38,883 nucleotides of DNA from PSLL01 sp964389705. GTDB taxonomy: Bacteria; Desulfobacterota_D; UBA1144; Nemesobacterales; CSP1-2. The position numbers and the translations under genes were made by a program. Below are positions 1-7,563 of the stretch, piece after piece. The stretch lies in contig CAYMEO010000014.1 of the NCBI GenBank assembly GCA_964389705.1, positions 1 through 38,883 on the forward strand, given 5' to 3'. Under the pieces are notes generated by a model, which saw only the letters and a program-made list of their open reading frames with translations, had not been told where the DNA came from and ran no database searches. The stretch's first letter is position 1. Each line of letters starts with the position of its first letter.

Positions 1-1340
1 TCTACTTCAATATCAAAAATGTCTGAGGATAGTTTTTTGATATATGTTATCATCTCATTAGCCTTGGATGAAAACCGTCTCGAGATGTTTTCAAACTCCC
101 TGCCTACTTTATTCTCTTCTAGAATACGCCACTCATTAAAAACGCACTCAATCTCCTGTCTCATCGCCCTGTCTATTGCCTTCGTCAGTTCGGTCTTGCT
201 TTTATCTTTGTAACTCCTATAGTGCCCCTCCATCTTTTTTACAATCTCGGCGACCTTTTCTTCTACAAAATTTTTCAGATCAGATTCCAAAATCGAAATA
301 ATCCTTTGCTCCTCTCCTTTTAAGAGATAGTCGAAGTCCTCTTTATCCTGACGGATTCTTTCCTTTTGGACATTAAACTCGCTTATCTTCTTTTTAAGCT
401 CTTCTAATGGAATAGAGATAGCTTTCACCTCAAGTTCTATAGACATCATTTCGTCTGAGAGGATTTTAAGGGTATTATTTAGCGCAGAACTGATAATGGC
501 TTTGCCCTTTTCCTTCATAAGGAAATCATTTAAAGCCTTTTCAAAATCCGAAATCGAGCTATGGTCTTGTATTTCTTGATTCCCGTTTAACCTTCCTTCT
601 AGGGCCTGTTTGGCAGATACAGGGAAGATTTTAATATCTTTTAGACCGACCTTCTCTTCAATTACGTGCTTCGTAAACTCAAGCGACTCCATTCTATCCT
701 TTTCATCCATCTGGTCAATCTTATTTTGCAAAAAAAAGATTTTATTTATATATTTTCTTATATCATTTAGAAAATCATACTCAACCTGGCTAATCGGTGG
801 GTCCGCGCCAACTAGAAAAACTGCGGCATCTACTTTAGATAGATAATTGTATGTAACGGCGGTATTGTGCTGATATATAGAGCCTATACCTGGAGTATCT
901 ATAATCTGAACTCCGTCTCTTAAATAAGGAGAGTCATAGTGAACCTCTACATACTGCACCTCTTTTTGGTTTTCTGGATTACCTCTCTCGGTTACATAAT
1001 CTGGGAGTTCCTCAATCGTTATTTCTCTTCTAGTCCCATTCTTAAATAGAACCTCTATGTGTAAATTCCTCGCATATTTAATCAGTGTAATAATAGATGT
1101 AAGCGGGACAACCGCCGTAGGAAGCAACTTGCTTCCCAGCAGGGCATTGATAAGAGTGGTTTTCCCCCGCTTAAACTGCCCAAGGACAGCTAGATTGAAA
1201 TGACCCTCCAGTAGTCTCTCCATTAGCTCTTGAGTGGTCCTCGCCGCATTTTCATTTTTACGGTGAGTGATCAATAATTTGTATAATTCCTCCAGGTTTT
1301 CTAATAGATAATTTCTTGCTTCTACATATGACTCCAGCAT
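1..1340 (-). CDS. Dynamin-like GTPase, C-terminus cut by window edge
   Basis: At least 446 residues, open to the left edge, so the C-terminus is missing. Visible GTPase motifs: P-loop GQFKRGKT (about residues 54-61), a switch-I type Thr in PLTS (about 81), DTPG (148-151) and NKID (206-209). A long predicted helical, highly charged region follows, as in bacterial dynamin-like proteins, which hydrolyse GTP and typically remodel or tether membranes. The ATG is preceded by AGGAGA about 11 nt upstream, 15 nt after the phosphoesterase stop, so it is the last visible member of the minus-strand cluster. The membrane-insertion part cannot be judged because the end is absent. The family call is firm; the cellular role is unknown. 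Confidence 0.85.
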   Translation of the reverse strand, partial: MLESYVEARNYLLENLEELYKLLITHRKNENAARTTQELMERLLEGHFNLAVLGQFKRGKTTLINALLGSKLLPTAVVPLTSIITLIKYARNLHIEVLFKNGTRREITIEELPDYVTERGNPENQKEVQYVEVHYDSPYLRDGVQIIDTPGIGSIYQHNTAVTYNYLSKVDAAVFLVGADPPISQVEYDFLNDIRKYINKIFFLQNKIDQMDEKDRMESLEFTKHVIEEKVGLKDIKIFPVSAKQALEGRLNGNQEIQDHSSISDFEKALNDFLMKEKGKAIISSALNNTLKILSDEMMSIELEVKAISIPLEELKKKISEFNVQKERIRQDKEDFDYLLKGEEQRIISILESDLKNFVEEKVAEIVKKMEGHYRSYKDKSKTELTKAIDRAMRQEIECVFNEWRILEENKVGREFENISRRFSSKANEMITYIKKLSSDIFDIEV

Positions 1341-1355
1341 AATAGAACAAATCTC

Positions 1356-2063
1356 CTATAGCTGATAGTTCAAGTACCCATGTTCTAAAACCGTTACTAA
1401 ACTGCTTTTTATGTTAATATCGAGTGGGGTTGAAAGGATTTTCTCTATTGTCTTGTTTATATTGTACGTGACCCTCTTTATCTCCACATCGCCGTCATTC
1501 CAGATGGCATAGGATGCCTTTGCCGGAATATCTTTCGACTGACCTACACTACCAGGATTAATAATAATTGTCTTATCTATTTTCTTAATCATAGAAACAT
1601 GGGTATGCCCAAGAAGCACAAAATCCGCATCCACTCCTTCTATTTCCTTTTGCCAAACATAATCGGGGGAATCAGGCGGCAGGTATTTAAACAGATTATC
1701 GGCTGGTGTTGCATGTGTAAGAAAGAACTTCGTTCCGCCAAGTTCTAGTACCCTATTTAAGGGAAGAGAACTTAAATAATTAATCTCTTCTTCTCCGAGA
1801 ATATTCCACATAAGCTCCCTTGTCTTTACAGACATCAGCTTGTAGGCTTCGCTGCATTTGCAGTCCGTCCTGAAGGCTACGGCGTTATCGTGGTTTCCGC
1901 GTACGATGGCATGAACGTTCTTTTTTACAAAATCTATGCACTCCCTCGGACTCGGGCCATAGTCAACTAAATCTCCCAAACAGAGAAGGTAGTCATACTT
2001 TTCTTTTATGGCCTCTAGTGACTCAATATTTGCATGTATATCCGAGATAATTAGAATCCTCAT
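1356..2063 (-). CDS. Calcineurin-like metallophosphoesterase (YfcE/MJ0936-like)
   Basis: A 235-residue protein with the whole metal-binding set of the calcineurin-like phosphoesterase superfamily: D8-x-H10, GD (30-31), GNHD (56-59), His117 in THATP, GHTH (152-155), then NPGSVGQ (169-175). These coordinate a dinuclear metal centre that hydrolyses phosphodiesters or phosphomonoesters. The size fits the small cytoplasmic YfcE/MJ0936 group; no signal peptide is seen. The ATG has an AAGGGGG Shine-Dalgarno 7 nt upstream. It sits between the DUF6062-like gene (26 nt) and the dynamin-like GTPase (15 nt), so cotranscription is likely. The natural substrate cannot be deduced. Confidence 0.85.
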   Translation of the reverse strand: MRILIISDIHANIESLEAIKEKYDYLLCLGDLVDYGPSPRECIDFVKKNVHAIVRGNHDNAVAFRTDCKCSEAYKLMSVKTRELMWNILGEEEINYLSSLPLNRVLELGGTKFFLTHATPADNLFKYLPPDSPDYVWQKEIEGVDADFVLLGHTHVSMIKKIDKTIIINPGSVGQSKDIPAKASYAIWNDGDVEIKRVTYNINKTIEKILSTPLDINIKSSLVTVLEHGYLNYQL

Positions 2064-2089
2064 AGAAATACCCCCTTTATTCTAATGTC

Positions 2090-2821
2090 CTATAATTCCT
2101 TACCAACAAAGAATTTAATAGCCCTGATCCAAGCTGTCTGTTCTTCACCCTTGGGCTCATGCAAATAGCGATAATCTCTTTTGCACCAGTACTCTTCTAA
2201 ATCACTGCTTAGCTTTCTAAGCACCTCAACTTGCTTTTGAATCAAAATTTCTGCTAACTTGGGGGATGCAAATTTAATGGCTTGGTTAAAGTGATTCATG
2301 CACAGCCCATGAGAATTATAGTAAAGCTCTCTAATCCCCTCGTCCTCTAAATCCATGAGGAGATTCTGAATCCATTCGGCCGCTTTGTCGGAAATGGATT
2401 TACAAATTGGACAAATCTCCGTCGGCTGGAGTTGCCCCTTAGCCTTTTGTAGGCTTTGTAAGTGTTTTTTACCCCTTATTTTTCTGATTACCTTATTAAC
2501 CCCGCTTTCAGGCTCATATTTCCTCAGTTCTCTGGATACTCTTTCCAATTTTGCTAGTGCCGATTTGACTAGATACTCATACACTACGGACATTTCATGT
2601 CCCTTTCCCATACGAATCAAGTCCCAAGAATGCTTATTACAAAAACCCCTAGAATTCAGGGTCTTATATATCCAAGTCGTATCATGGTAGTACTCAATAA
2701 AATACCAGCGATAAAAATATCTTAAATCCTCCTGGCAGAGCAAGCATACAGGACAATCCTTGCCATTTCTCAAGGCTTCCAACAATGAAGGCGATTTCCT
2801 AATGAAACCCAGTGTTGCCAT
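2090..2821 (-). CDS. Duplicated CPxC/CxxH protein, DUF6062-like
   Basis: A 243-residue cytoplasmic protein with two copies of one module: CPVC (23-26) then FCNKH (60-64), and CPIC (137-140) then LCMNH (173-177). The gap between the Cys pair and the CxxH is similar in both, which indicates an internal duplication and suggests two Cys3His-type metal sites. The pattern resembles the DUF6062 family, recalled from memory and not searched. No catalytic motif is recognised. It starts 16 nt after the upstream coiled-coil gene without an obvious close Shine-Dalgarno. The role is unknown; a zinc-binding scaffold or redox protein is possible. Confidence 0.6.
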   Translation of the reverse strand: MATLGFIRKSPSLLEALRNGKDCPVCLLCQEDLRYFYRWYFIEYYHDTTWIYKTLNSRGFCNKHSWDLIRMGKGHEMSVVYEYLVKSALAKLERVSRELRKYEPESGVNKVIRKIRGKKHLQSLQKAKGQLQPTEICPICKSISDKAAEWIQNLLMDLEDEGIRELYYNSHGLCMNHFNQAIKFASPKLAEILIQKQVEVLRKLSSDLEEYWCKRDYRYLHEPKGEEQTAWIRAIKFFVGKEL

Positions 2822-2837
2822 GAGGTTTAATTACTGC

Positions 2838-3278
2838 TCACCCTTTATTTAAAACATATTTCTCTACCATCTCGCTATCTGTTCTATCTTCTTGTTCGTT
2901 ACGATCATCTGTAAGCTCGAGGATATTTTTAAAGCTTCTATTTATCGCTTTTGCTCCCGTCAGTTTAATTGCCAGTGTCCTATTTCTAGAAAAAGTTTCA
3001 AAGCACTCATATCTCAAAGCTGCATTTCTGCTTGAGAGCCTTCTATAGCTGAGAGTTGCATCTTCCAACTCTAAAACCAGTTTGTTTTTTCTGATTGTGA
3101 GTTCGGACAGCTCTTTTTCCAACTCATCTACTCTATCAATTACACCAACCCCAAATGATATAATCCAGCCTAGTATTTCTTCCTCGGTCCAATCCATTTT
3201 ATCTGCTGTTTTCTTAATCTCTTCATAAAGCTCTAATGAAAGCATTATAGAAAGCCTTCTCTTTTTATAAGTTGCCAT
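2838..3278 (-). CDS. RHH-like N-terminus plus coiled coil, unknown function
   Basis: A 146-residue protein. Residues 1-45 look like a ribbon-helix-helix segment: a basic start (KKRR), a short strand-like LSIML, then two helices (LELYEEIKKTADKM, EEEILGWIISFGV). Residues about 50-115 form a heptad-rich coiled coil, followed by an acidic tail. The start codon directly abuts the stop of the preceding gene, which has the same architecture, so the two are probably translationally coupled and may be paralogues that form a heterodimer. RHH domains usually bind DNA or anchor toxins. No toxin-like partner is adjacent, and the DNA-binding role is inference only. Confidence 0.55.
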   Translation of the reverse strand: MATYKKRRLSIMLSLELYEEIKKTADKMDWTEEEILGWIISFGVGVIDRVDELEKELSELTIRKNKLVLELEDATLSYRRLSSRNAALRYECFETFSRNRTLAIKLTGAKAINRSFKNILELTDDRNEQEDRTDSEMVEKYVLNKG

Positions 3279-3656
3279 CTAATTCCCTTTCTGCCCCACA
3301 GAGCTCTGCTGTCTTACCAGTACCTCCATTTTTTCATTCTCAGAGTTCAATATTTCCAATCTCTTATAGATATAATTGCTATCCCTTCGGGATTCGCCGC
3401 AGAGTTCTTCGAGCCTAATGTTCTCTTCGGTAAGGCGCTTAATTTCCTTTTGCAGATTCTCTACCTGAGAAGATAGGAAAGTGTTCTCTTTGGTAATCAT
3501 GTCAATTTTGAGTTTAAGCAGTCCCACGCTTATTACTTTTTTGATTGTATCTGTCTCTTCGAGCTCATCGGTTTTTATAACATTCGAAATCCGCCCATAG
3601 GCATCTTCTGGAATATTAACAGTAATCCTGATCCGGTCGGGACTATTACACATCAT
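3279..3656 (-). CDS. RHH-like N-terminus plus coiled coil, unknown function
   Basis: A 125-residue protein. The N-terminus (IRITVNIPEDAYGRISNVI, then a second helix ending near residue 52) resembles a ribbon-helix-helix fold. Residues about 55-115 are a strong coiled coil (ENTFLSSQVENLQKEIKRL and onward). The layout matches the next gene at 2838-3278. AGAGG lies about 5 nt before the first of two consecutive ATGs; either could be used. It lies 44 nt after the helical-protein gene. No family is recognised beyond the fold guess. Confidence 0.5.
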   Translation of the reverse strand: MMCNSPDRIRITVNIPEDAYGRISNVIKTDELEETDTIKKVISVGLLKLKIDMITKENTFLSSQVENLQKEIKRLTEENIRLEELCGESRRDSNYIYKRLEILNSENEKMEVLVRQQSSVGQKGN

Positions 3657-3700
3657 TTCGACCTCTTATCGGCTTTTTCTATCAATGTCATTACCATCTA

Positions 3701-4180
3701 TCACCTCTGCGATTTACTTGATTTAGCCTCTATCTTCAAGCTTATTTCAATAAGTTCCTCTATCTTGGAATCCCAAAAATCGGCAAGCTCTTTTGGTGTC
3801 TTACCATATCTATCCAGCCCACCACTTGTCATATCCGAAAGCGCTTCCCAAATATGTGCGGCTTCCCCCCGCACCTTCCTCAACACTGATTCTTCCTGTG
3901 TCTGAAGATTAAGTCCATCTTTTAATTCCCTGATGATCTTTCGCATTTTTTCTATATCCTGAAGTATCGAATTTCGAATATTATCATCCAGATAGTCAAT
4001 TATTTCATAGGTTATTCTCTCTCTATATCCAGTAATTAATGCCCCCTCAATCTGCTCAATGGATTTTTCGAGCATATACAAACCTACTATTATGACTCTC
4101 TGATGGTTTGGACTAATCTCTATCACCTTATTAAGGCTCCTCATCATCTTAATCGAAGAATTACTGCACTCCGATGTCAC
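3701..4180 (-). CDS. Small helical protein, paralogue of 5691-6125
   Basis: A 159-residue, mostly helical cytoplasmic protein of unknown family. From its EISPNH segment onward it aligns almost without gaps with the product of 5691-6125: shared NH after the first helix start, repeated L-E..I..IE, LNL in the middle, and YGxxPxELxxFxDxxI near the end, finishing in SSK. The copies flank the two HEAT genes, implying duplication within the operon. The start is uncertain: GTG at 4180 gives a 23-residue extension over the paralogue, while ATGs at 4147 and 4144 would give a better-matched length. No Shine-Dalgarno settles it. Confidence 0.55.
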   Translation of the reverse strand: MTSECSNSSIKMMRSLNKVIEISPNHQRVIIVGLYMLEKSIEQIEGALITGYRERITYEIIDYLDDNIRNSILQDIEKMRKIIRELKDGLNLQTQEESVLRKVRGEAAHIWEALSDMTSGGLDRYGKTPKELADFWDSKIEELIEISLKIEAKSSKSQR

Positions 4181-4210
4181 TAAGAAATGCCAAGTTTGAT
4201 AGGAGTATAT

Positions 4211-5176
4211 CTATCCATTTTTACTCAGCCTTTCTATAACTCCCTTCAAAGACTCGATAACTGACTGCGAGAGATATACCTTTTCTCCTCTGGCATTTTC
4301 TACGTTTCTCTCATTCAGTATACTCTCAATGTATGGTAAAGCCACCGAATTAAGTTCTGATAGTGCCTCAATGCACAAATTGCGGGTGTACCAATCACCC
4401 CCATCTAATCCGGTTATGATTTCCGGAATGACTCGTATAACTTCATCTTTTTTATTAGCACCAATCTTCAATATAGATAAAGCCGCATATAACCTGACTT
4501 CCCATTCTCCATCCTCCAGCCTCTTAAATAGCGGCTGGATGGCCCTAGGGTCACCGATTTCTCCTAGCAGCCTGGCGGCTTCAACACGTCTTCTTATACT
4601 TGAATTTGCTTCATTTTTAGAAGGGGTGTATTTTCGCCTAGTTAGTGTTTCTACAAGTGATGGAACAGCATCTTTACCGAATTTAAGCAGAGCCTTACCT
4701 GCTGTCTCCCGCGCATAGTCATCCTCAAGCATTTCAACTATATAAGTCATAGCTCTTTTTTCTCTGAAGGTCGCAAGAGCCTCGGCTGCACCTATTAAAT
4801 GGTCCCCTTTTAGACACCTAATCAGTGGCTCTATCGCCATCTCATCACCTAAGATTGCAAGCTGCCTGGCGGCCTGATTTCTTACGGTTTCTTCAGCAAG
4901 GCGAACCTGTGGGTCAAGCAGCTCTAGGTCGTACAAATCCAGTACCTGTGTAAGCCCTTCAACAGCCTCTTTGCCACCAATCATTCCAAGAGCTTCGGCA
5001 GCCAGACAGCGCGGCTCTGAAAAAATAGATGGAGGAGAGAGTAAAAGTCTAACAAGAGGTTTTACCGCTATCCTTCCACATTTAATTACTTCAAGAAATG
5101 CACTCATATTGCTTCCGAGATTGTTAAACCCCTCTACCAATCTTTCTATCTCTTCTTCTCTGTAGACCTTAGCCAT
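4211..5176 (-). CDS. HEAT-repeat protein
   Basis: About 321 residues built from repeated ~30-residue helical pairs with the PBS-lyase/HEAT signature (for example AAEALGMIGGKEAVEGL, AARLLGEIGDPRAIQPL, VRLYAALSILKIG). Such solenoids act as protein-interaction scaffolds. The chosen ATG overlaps the upstream stop in a TAATG junction, implying translational coupling; an in-frame start 12 nt upstream exists but is less likely. It follows the zinc-ribbon HEAT gene and precedes the small helical protein. The E-x-x-R catalytic context of true phycobilin lyases is not expected here, so this is probably a scaffold in the same complex as its neighbours. Confidence 0.75.
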   Translation of the reverse strand: MAKVYREEEIERLVEGFNNLGSNMSAFLEVIKCGRIAVKPLVRLLLSPPSIFSEPRCLAAEALGMIGGKEAVEGLTQVLDLYDLELLDPQVRLAEETVRNQAARQLAILGDEMAIEPLIRCLKGDHLIGAAEALATFREKRAMTYIVEMLEDDYARETAGKALLKFGKDAVPSLVETLTRRKYTPSKNEANSSIRRRVEAARLLGEIGDPRAIQPLFKRLEDGEWEVRLYAALSILKIGANKKDEVIRVIPEIITGLDGGDWYTRNLCIEALSELNSVALPYIESILNERNVENARGEKVYLSQSVIESLKGVIERLSKNG

Positions 5177-5679
5177 TACACCCGACACCTCTTTTTTAAT
5201 ACAGTAGTTAGTTTATCCAAGGAAGCACGTGCTGATTCTCTAACATAATGACTGTAGTCCTTGGTTGCCCCTTTTAAAGCCTCTATCACTTCTTCTTGAC
5301 CATCGAAATTGCTAAGAACAGCAGCGACCTTGCCTCTTACCAGGAATGAGCGGTTATTATCTAGTATCTCAATTAAGAACGGCACTGTCCTTTCATCTCT
5401 GATTTTGCCTAGGGCCTCAACGATCTCCTCCATGAGAAAGTAATCTTTGGTCTTGTTAAGTAGTTCAATCAGTGGTCTTATAGCTGCTCTCTCACGCCTC
5501 TCACCTAATATATAGCAGACCCCATATACGGTAGAACGCTCGGAATGATTGAGAGAACCTATAAGTTTTTCTGTGAAGCTTTTCTCATCCCACTTCTCTA
5601 TGTTTCCACTGCACCGTGGACAGATTTTTTCGTCTTTTAAAATCTCAGTCCAACAAAAAGGACAAAAGTAGTGTATCAT
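5176..5679 (-). CDS. Zinc-ribbon HEAT-repeat protein
   Basis: A 167-residue protein. An N-terminal zinc ribbon is formed by CPFC (residues 6-9) and CPRC (20-23). HEAT-like repeats follow from about residue 40 (AAIRPLIELL, MEEIVEALGKIRDERTVPFLIEIL, VRGKVAAVL, VRESARASLDKL). It begins 11 nt after the stop of the preceding gene, with a weak AAAGAG upstream, and its stop overlaps the next HEAT gene's ATG. Ribbon-plus-HEAT proteins are likely adaptors; the partner is unknown. The two HEAT genes may have arisen by duplication, but repeats of this type converge, so this is not certain. Confidence 0.7.
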   Translation of the reverse strand: MIHYFCPFCWTEILKDEKICPRCSGNIEKWDEKSFTEKLIGSLNHSERSTVYGVCYILGERRERAAIRPLIELLNKTKDYFLMEEIVEALGKIRDERTVPFLIEILDNNRSFLVRGKVAAVLSNFDGQEEVIEALKGATKDYSHYVRESARASLDKLTTVLKKRCRV

Positions 5680-5690
5680 GGTTTTTCTCT

Positions 5691-6125
5691 TTATGTCCCT
5701 GTATCCTTATGTTTTGAACTGGCAATCTTACAGATTTCGTCAACCAGACTCATGATTTTATCTATCTGAGGGTCTAGGAACTCTCGGAGTTCATCTGGAA
5801 CCTCCCCATAACCATGGAGCCTTTTTGATTTTATCTCTTCCAGATTTACCCGCTGAATAGTCATAGCGCCGAGTATTCGGTTTTTTATTTCTTCTCTTCG
5901 TTTCTCTAAATTCAGTTTCTGAGCTATCCAGATTATCAGACCTCTTATCTCCTCTATGCGCTTTAGAATCAAGGCCTTTTCCCAAGGTGAGAGGTTATTT
6001 AAAGTCTCGGTCATAGCCCTTCTTTGATTAGCACTTCTTATAAACTCTTCCACATCAGAGATTGTATCTTCAAGAACCTCCATAGATACAGAAAGACGGG
6101 CTTTATGGTTTCGTGGTATTTCCAT
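5691..6125 (-). CDS. Small helical protein, paralogue of 3701-4180
   Basis: A 144-residue, helical, charged protein with no recognised domain. The ATG at 6125 is chosen because GAGAGG lies about 6 nt upstream and because translation from here (MEIPRNH) lines up with the EISPNH of the paralogue at 3701-4180. A longer reading from 6176 would overlap the old pyrophosphatase tail. Conserved points with the paralogue are NH near the start, LNL mid-protein and GYGEVPDELREFLDPQI near the end. It starts 10 nt after the ancestral pyrophosphatase stop, so it was probably the second gene of that operon. Confidence 0.6.
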   Translation of the reverse strand: MEIPRNHKARLSVSMEVLEDTISDVEEFIRSANQRRAMTETLNNLSPWEKALILKRIEEIRGLIIWIAQKLNLEKRREEIKNRILGAMTIQRVNLEEIKSKRLHGYGEVPDELREFLDPQIDKIMSLVDEICKIASSKHKDTGT

Positions 6126-6135
6126 GATTATCCTC

Positions 6136-6541
6136 TCACAAATCCAATTTCTTCTCATTATAGAGTCTGTACGCATCCATGATTACCCGCTCAGATTGCT
6201 CTGCCCCCTTGTAACCATATGTTTTTACCCTTCTTATCTTCAAGCTCCTTGTATATAGAGAAAAAATGGTCTAACTCTCTTATAAAATGTTTGGGGATTT
6301 CAGATATGTCTCCGATAGAACTATACAAGGGATCTCCATCACGACTTAGAGTGCTTGGTATAAAACCATAATCAGCAGGATAGTGAACGGAGGAATATAA
6401 CACCCGGTCTAATCGAAAGACACATAGTTCCTTATCATATTCATACTTATTGGGACTCCCTTTCGGAATCTCTATAACAGCATTAACTACCTTTGGTGGG
6501 TGTTTCCCAAGTGGTAAGTTGACGAGACTTCTTCTTCCCAT
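6136..6541 (-). pseudogene. ppa: Inorganic pyrophosphatase (family I), internally deleted and frameshifted
   Basis: The N-terminal half is a clear family I pyrophosphatase (PPKVV, EIPKGSPNKYEYD, DRVLYSSVHYPADYGFIPSTL, DGDPL), which would hydrolyse PPi to 2 Pi. Two lesions are visible. First, DGDPL joins directly to YSSIGDISEIPKHF, so about 40-45 residues, including later catalytic Asp residues, are gone in frame; a GATCCC shared by DGDP and the expected DDPR suggests short-repeat deletion. Second, an extra base in a run of five T (6222-6226, plus strand) shifts the frame and ends translation at 6191. Removing it restores a normal tail (KTYGYKGAEQ ... YNEKKLDL) ending at 6136. The upstream GGAGG better fits an out-of-frame ATG at 6546, so a third N-terminal lesion is possible. 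Almost certainly inactive. Confidence 0.85.
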
Positions 6542-6546
6542 GGCAT

Positions 6547-7091
6547 CTCAACCTCCTTCTTAAAAAATCTAGAATGATACTTGACAAACAAATGATGATT
6601 CTTCCTTAGTTCAAGATTAACTACGGGATTTCTGCACAATAAATGGTTTTCCATTTTAGTTTCAGAAGTAATGCTTCGATCCCTAAATCTAGACAGAAAA
6701 CTTTGATAACTCAGTCTTTGTCTGATGAATAAGACTGCAGACAAAAAGCATCTAACCTTATCTAAGATATTCTTTGAATGGTACATCTCCTAACCCTTAT
6801 AAACTTCAAGAAGGCATTATGATAAGCCATATTAGCCTTCCTCCAGAATTTATTGGGTAGGAGTTATTAACTGCCGAAAGGGTCAGTGATTATGAGGTGA
6901 ACTCCATCACCTTAACAATTAGGTATTATAGTAATAACACAAAATACCTACTTATGCAAATCTTTATTTTTGGGCTCAGGCTGGTTATAAGAGCAATATA
7001 GTTAGCAATTAATCTCTCCAATTAAAATCTATAGACACTTTGGTCACTAAAATTTGATATAGCCTCATATGGATTGTAAAATTTCTGACCT
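6547..7091. other. 545-nt intergenic region between ppa remnant and rimI
   Basis: AT-rich with no convincing gene; a 99-codon open frame on the minus strand has no recognisable features. It holds the AAGGAGG used by the pyrophosphatase remnant (6552-6558), a 6-bp hairpin AGGTGA/TCACCT (6895-6912), a perfect 8-bp inverted repeat TAGGTATT/AATACCTA with a 15-nt loop (6920-6950), and the rimI promoter at its right end. The minus-strand cluster should be transcribed from somewhere in this region, but no strong minus-strand promoter was identified. Confidence 0.5.
7054..7082 (+). promoter_or_regulatory. Sigma-70-type promoter of rimI
   Basis: TTGATA, 17-nt spacer, TAAAAT. The -10 ends 9 nt before the first ATG (7092), so the transcript would have almost no leader; no Shine-Dalgarno is present. 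Confidence 0.65.
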
Positions 7092-7547
7092 ATGAAAGCC
7101 ATGCACGCACTTGTGATAGAGGAAATGAGACCGTCAGATCTCGATGAGATAATGGTAATCGAGGAGGCGTGTTTTCCTACGCCATGGCCAAGACAGGTGT
7201 TTGATATGGAGCTAAAATCTCCTCGCTCCTTTGCCCGCGTTACAAGGCTCAATGGCGTGATTGCAGGCTATATTGTCGCTTGGATGATATACGAAGAGAT
7301 CCACATCCTCAATATTGCCGTTCATCCTAATTTTAGAAGAATGGGCATAGGAGAAAGTATGATGAGACACTGTCTCGATCATTTCCTCGCAAAAGGCGCA
7401 AAACATGCAATACTAGAGGTCAGGCGTGGAAACACGGGAGCAAAGAGACTCTACGAAAAACTGGGATTTAAATCCATTGGTATAAGGCGTGGATACTATG
7501 TGGATACAGGAGAAGACGCAATTGTAATGATGCTTTCTATGAAATAG
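7092..7547 (+). CDS. rimI: Ribosomal-protein-alanine N-acetyltransferase
   Basis: A 151-residue GNAT-fold acetyltransferase of the RimI group, which acetylates the N-terminal alanine of ribosomal protein S18. Typical features are IEEACFPTPW near the N-terminus (residues 22-32), HILNIAVHPNFRRMGIGESMM (acetyl-CoA pyrophosphate loop RRMGIG) and LEVRRGNTGAKRLYEKLGFKSIGIRRGYY near the end. It is a single gene with its own promoter, convergent with the mutase gene 16 nt away. Two ATGs (7092, 7101) are possible; the first fits a near-leaderless message. RimI versus another GNAT is judged by overall motif likeness. Confidence 0.85.
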   Translation: MKAMHALVIEEMRPSDLDEIMVIEEACFPTPWPRQVFDMELKSPRSFARVTRLNGVIAGYIVAWMIYEEIHILNIAVHPNFRRMGIGESMMRHCLDHFLAKGAKHAILEVRRGNTGAKRLYEKLGFKSIGIRRGYYVDTGEDAIVMMLSMK

Positions 7548-7563
7548 GAATCCGTAGGTCAAA

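Noticed and set aside
6487..6786. A 99-codon minus-strand open frame upstream of and overlapping the pyrophosphatase remnant
   Set aside because: No recognisable domain, biased composition, and it overlaps the real reading frame. Only its last part (from 6546) may reflect the original pyrophosphatase start.
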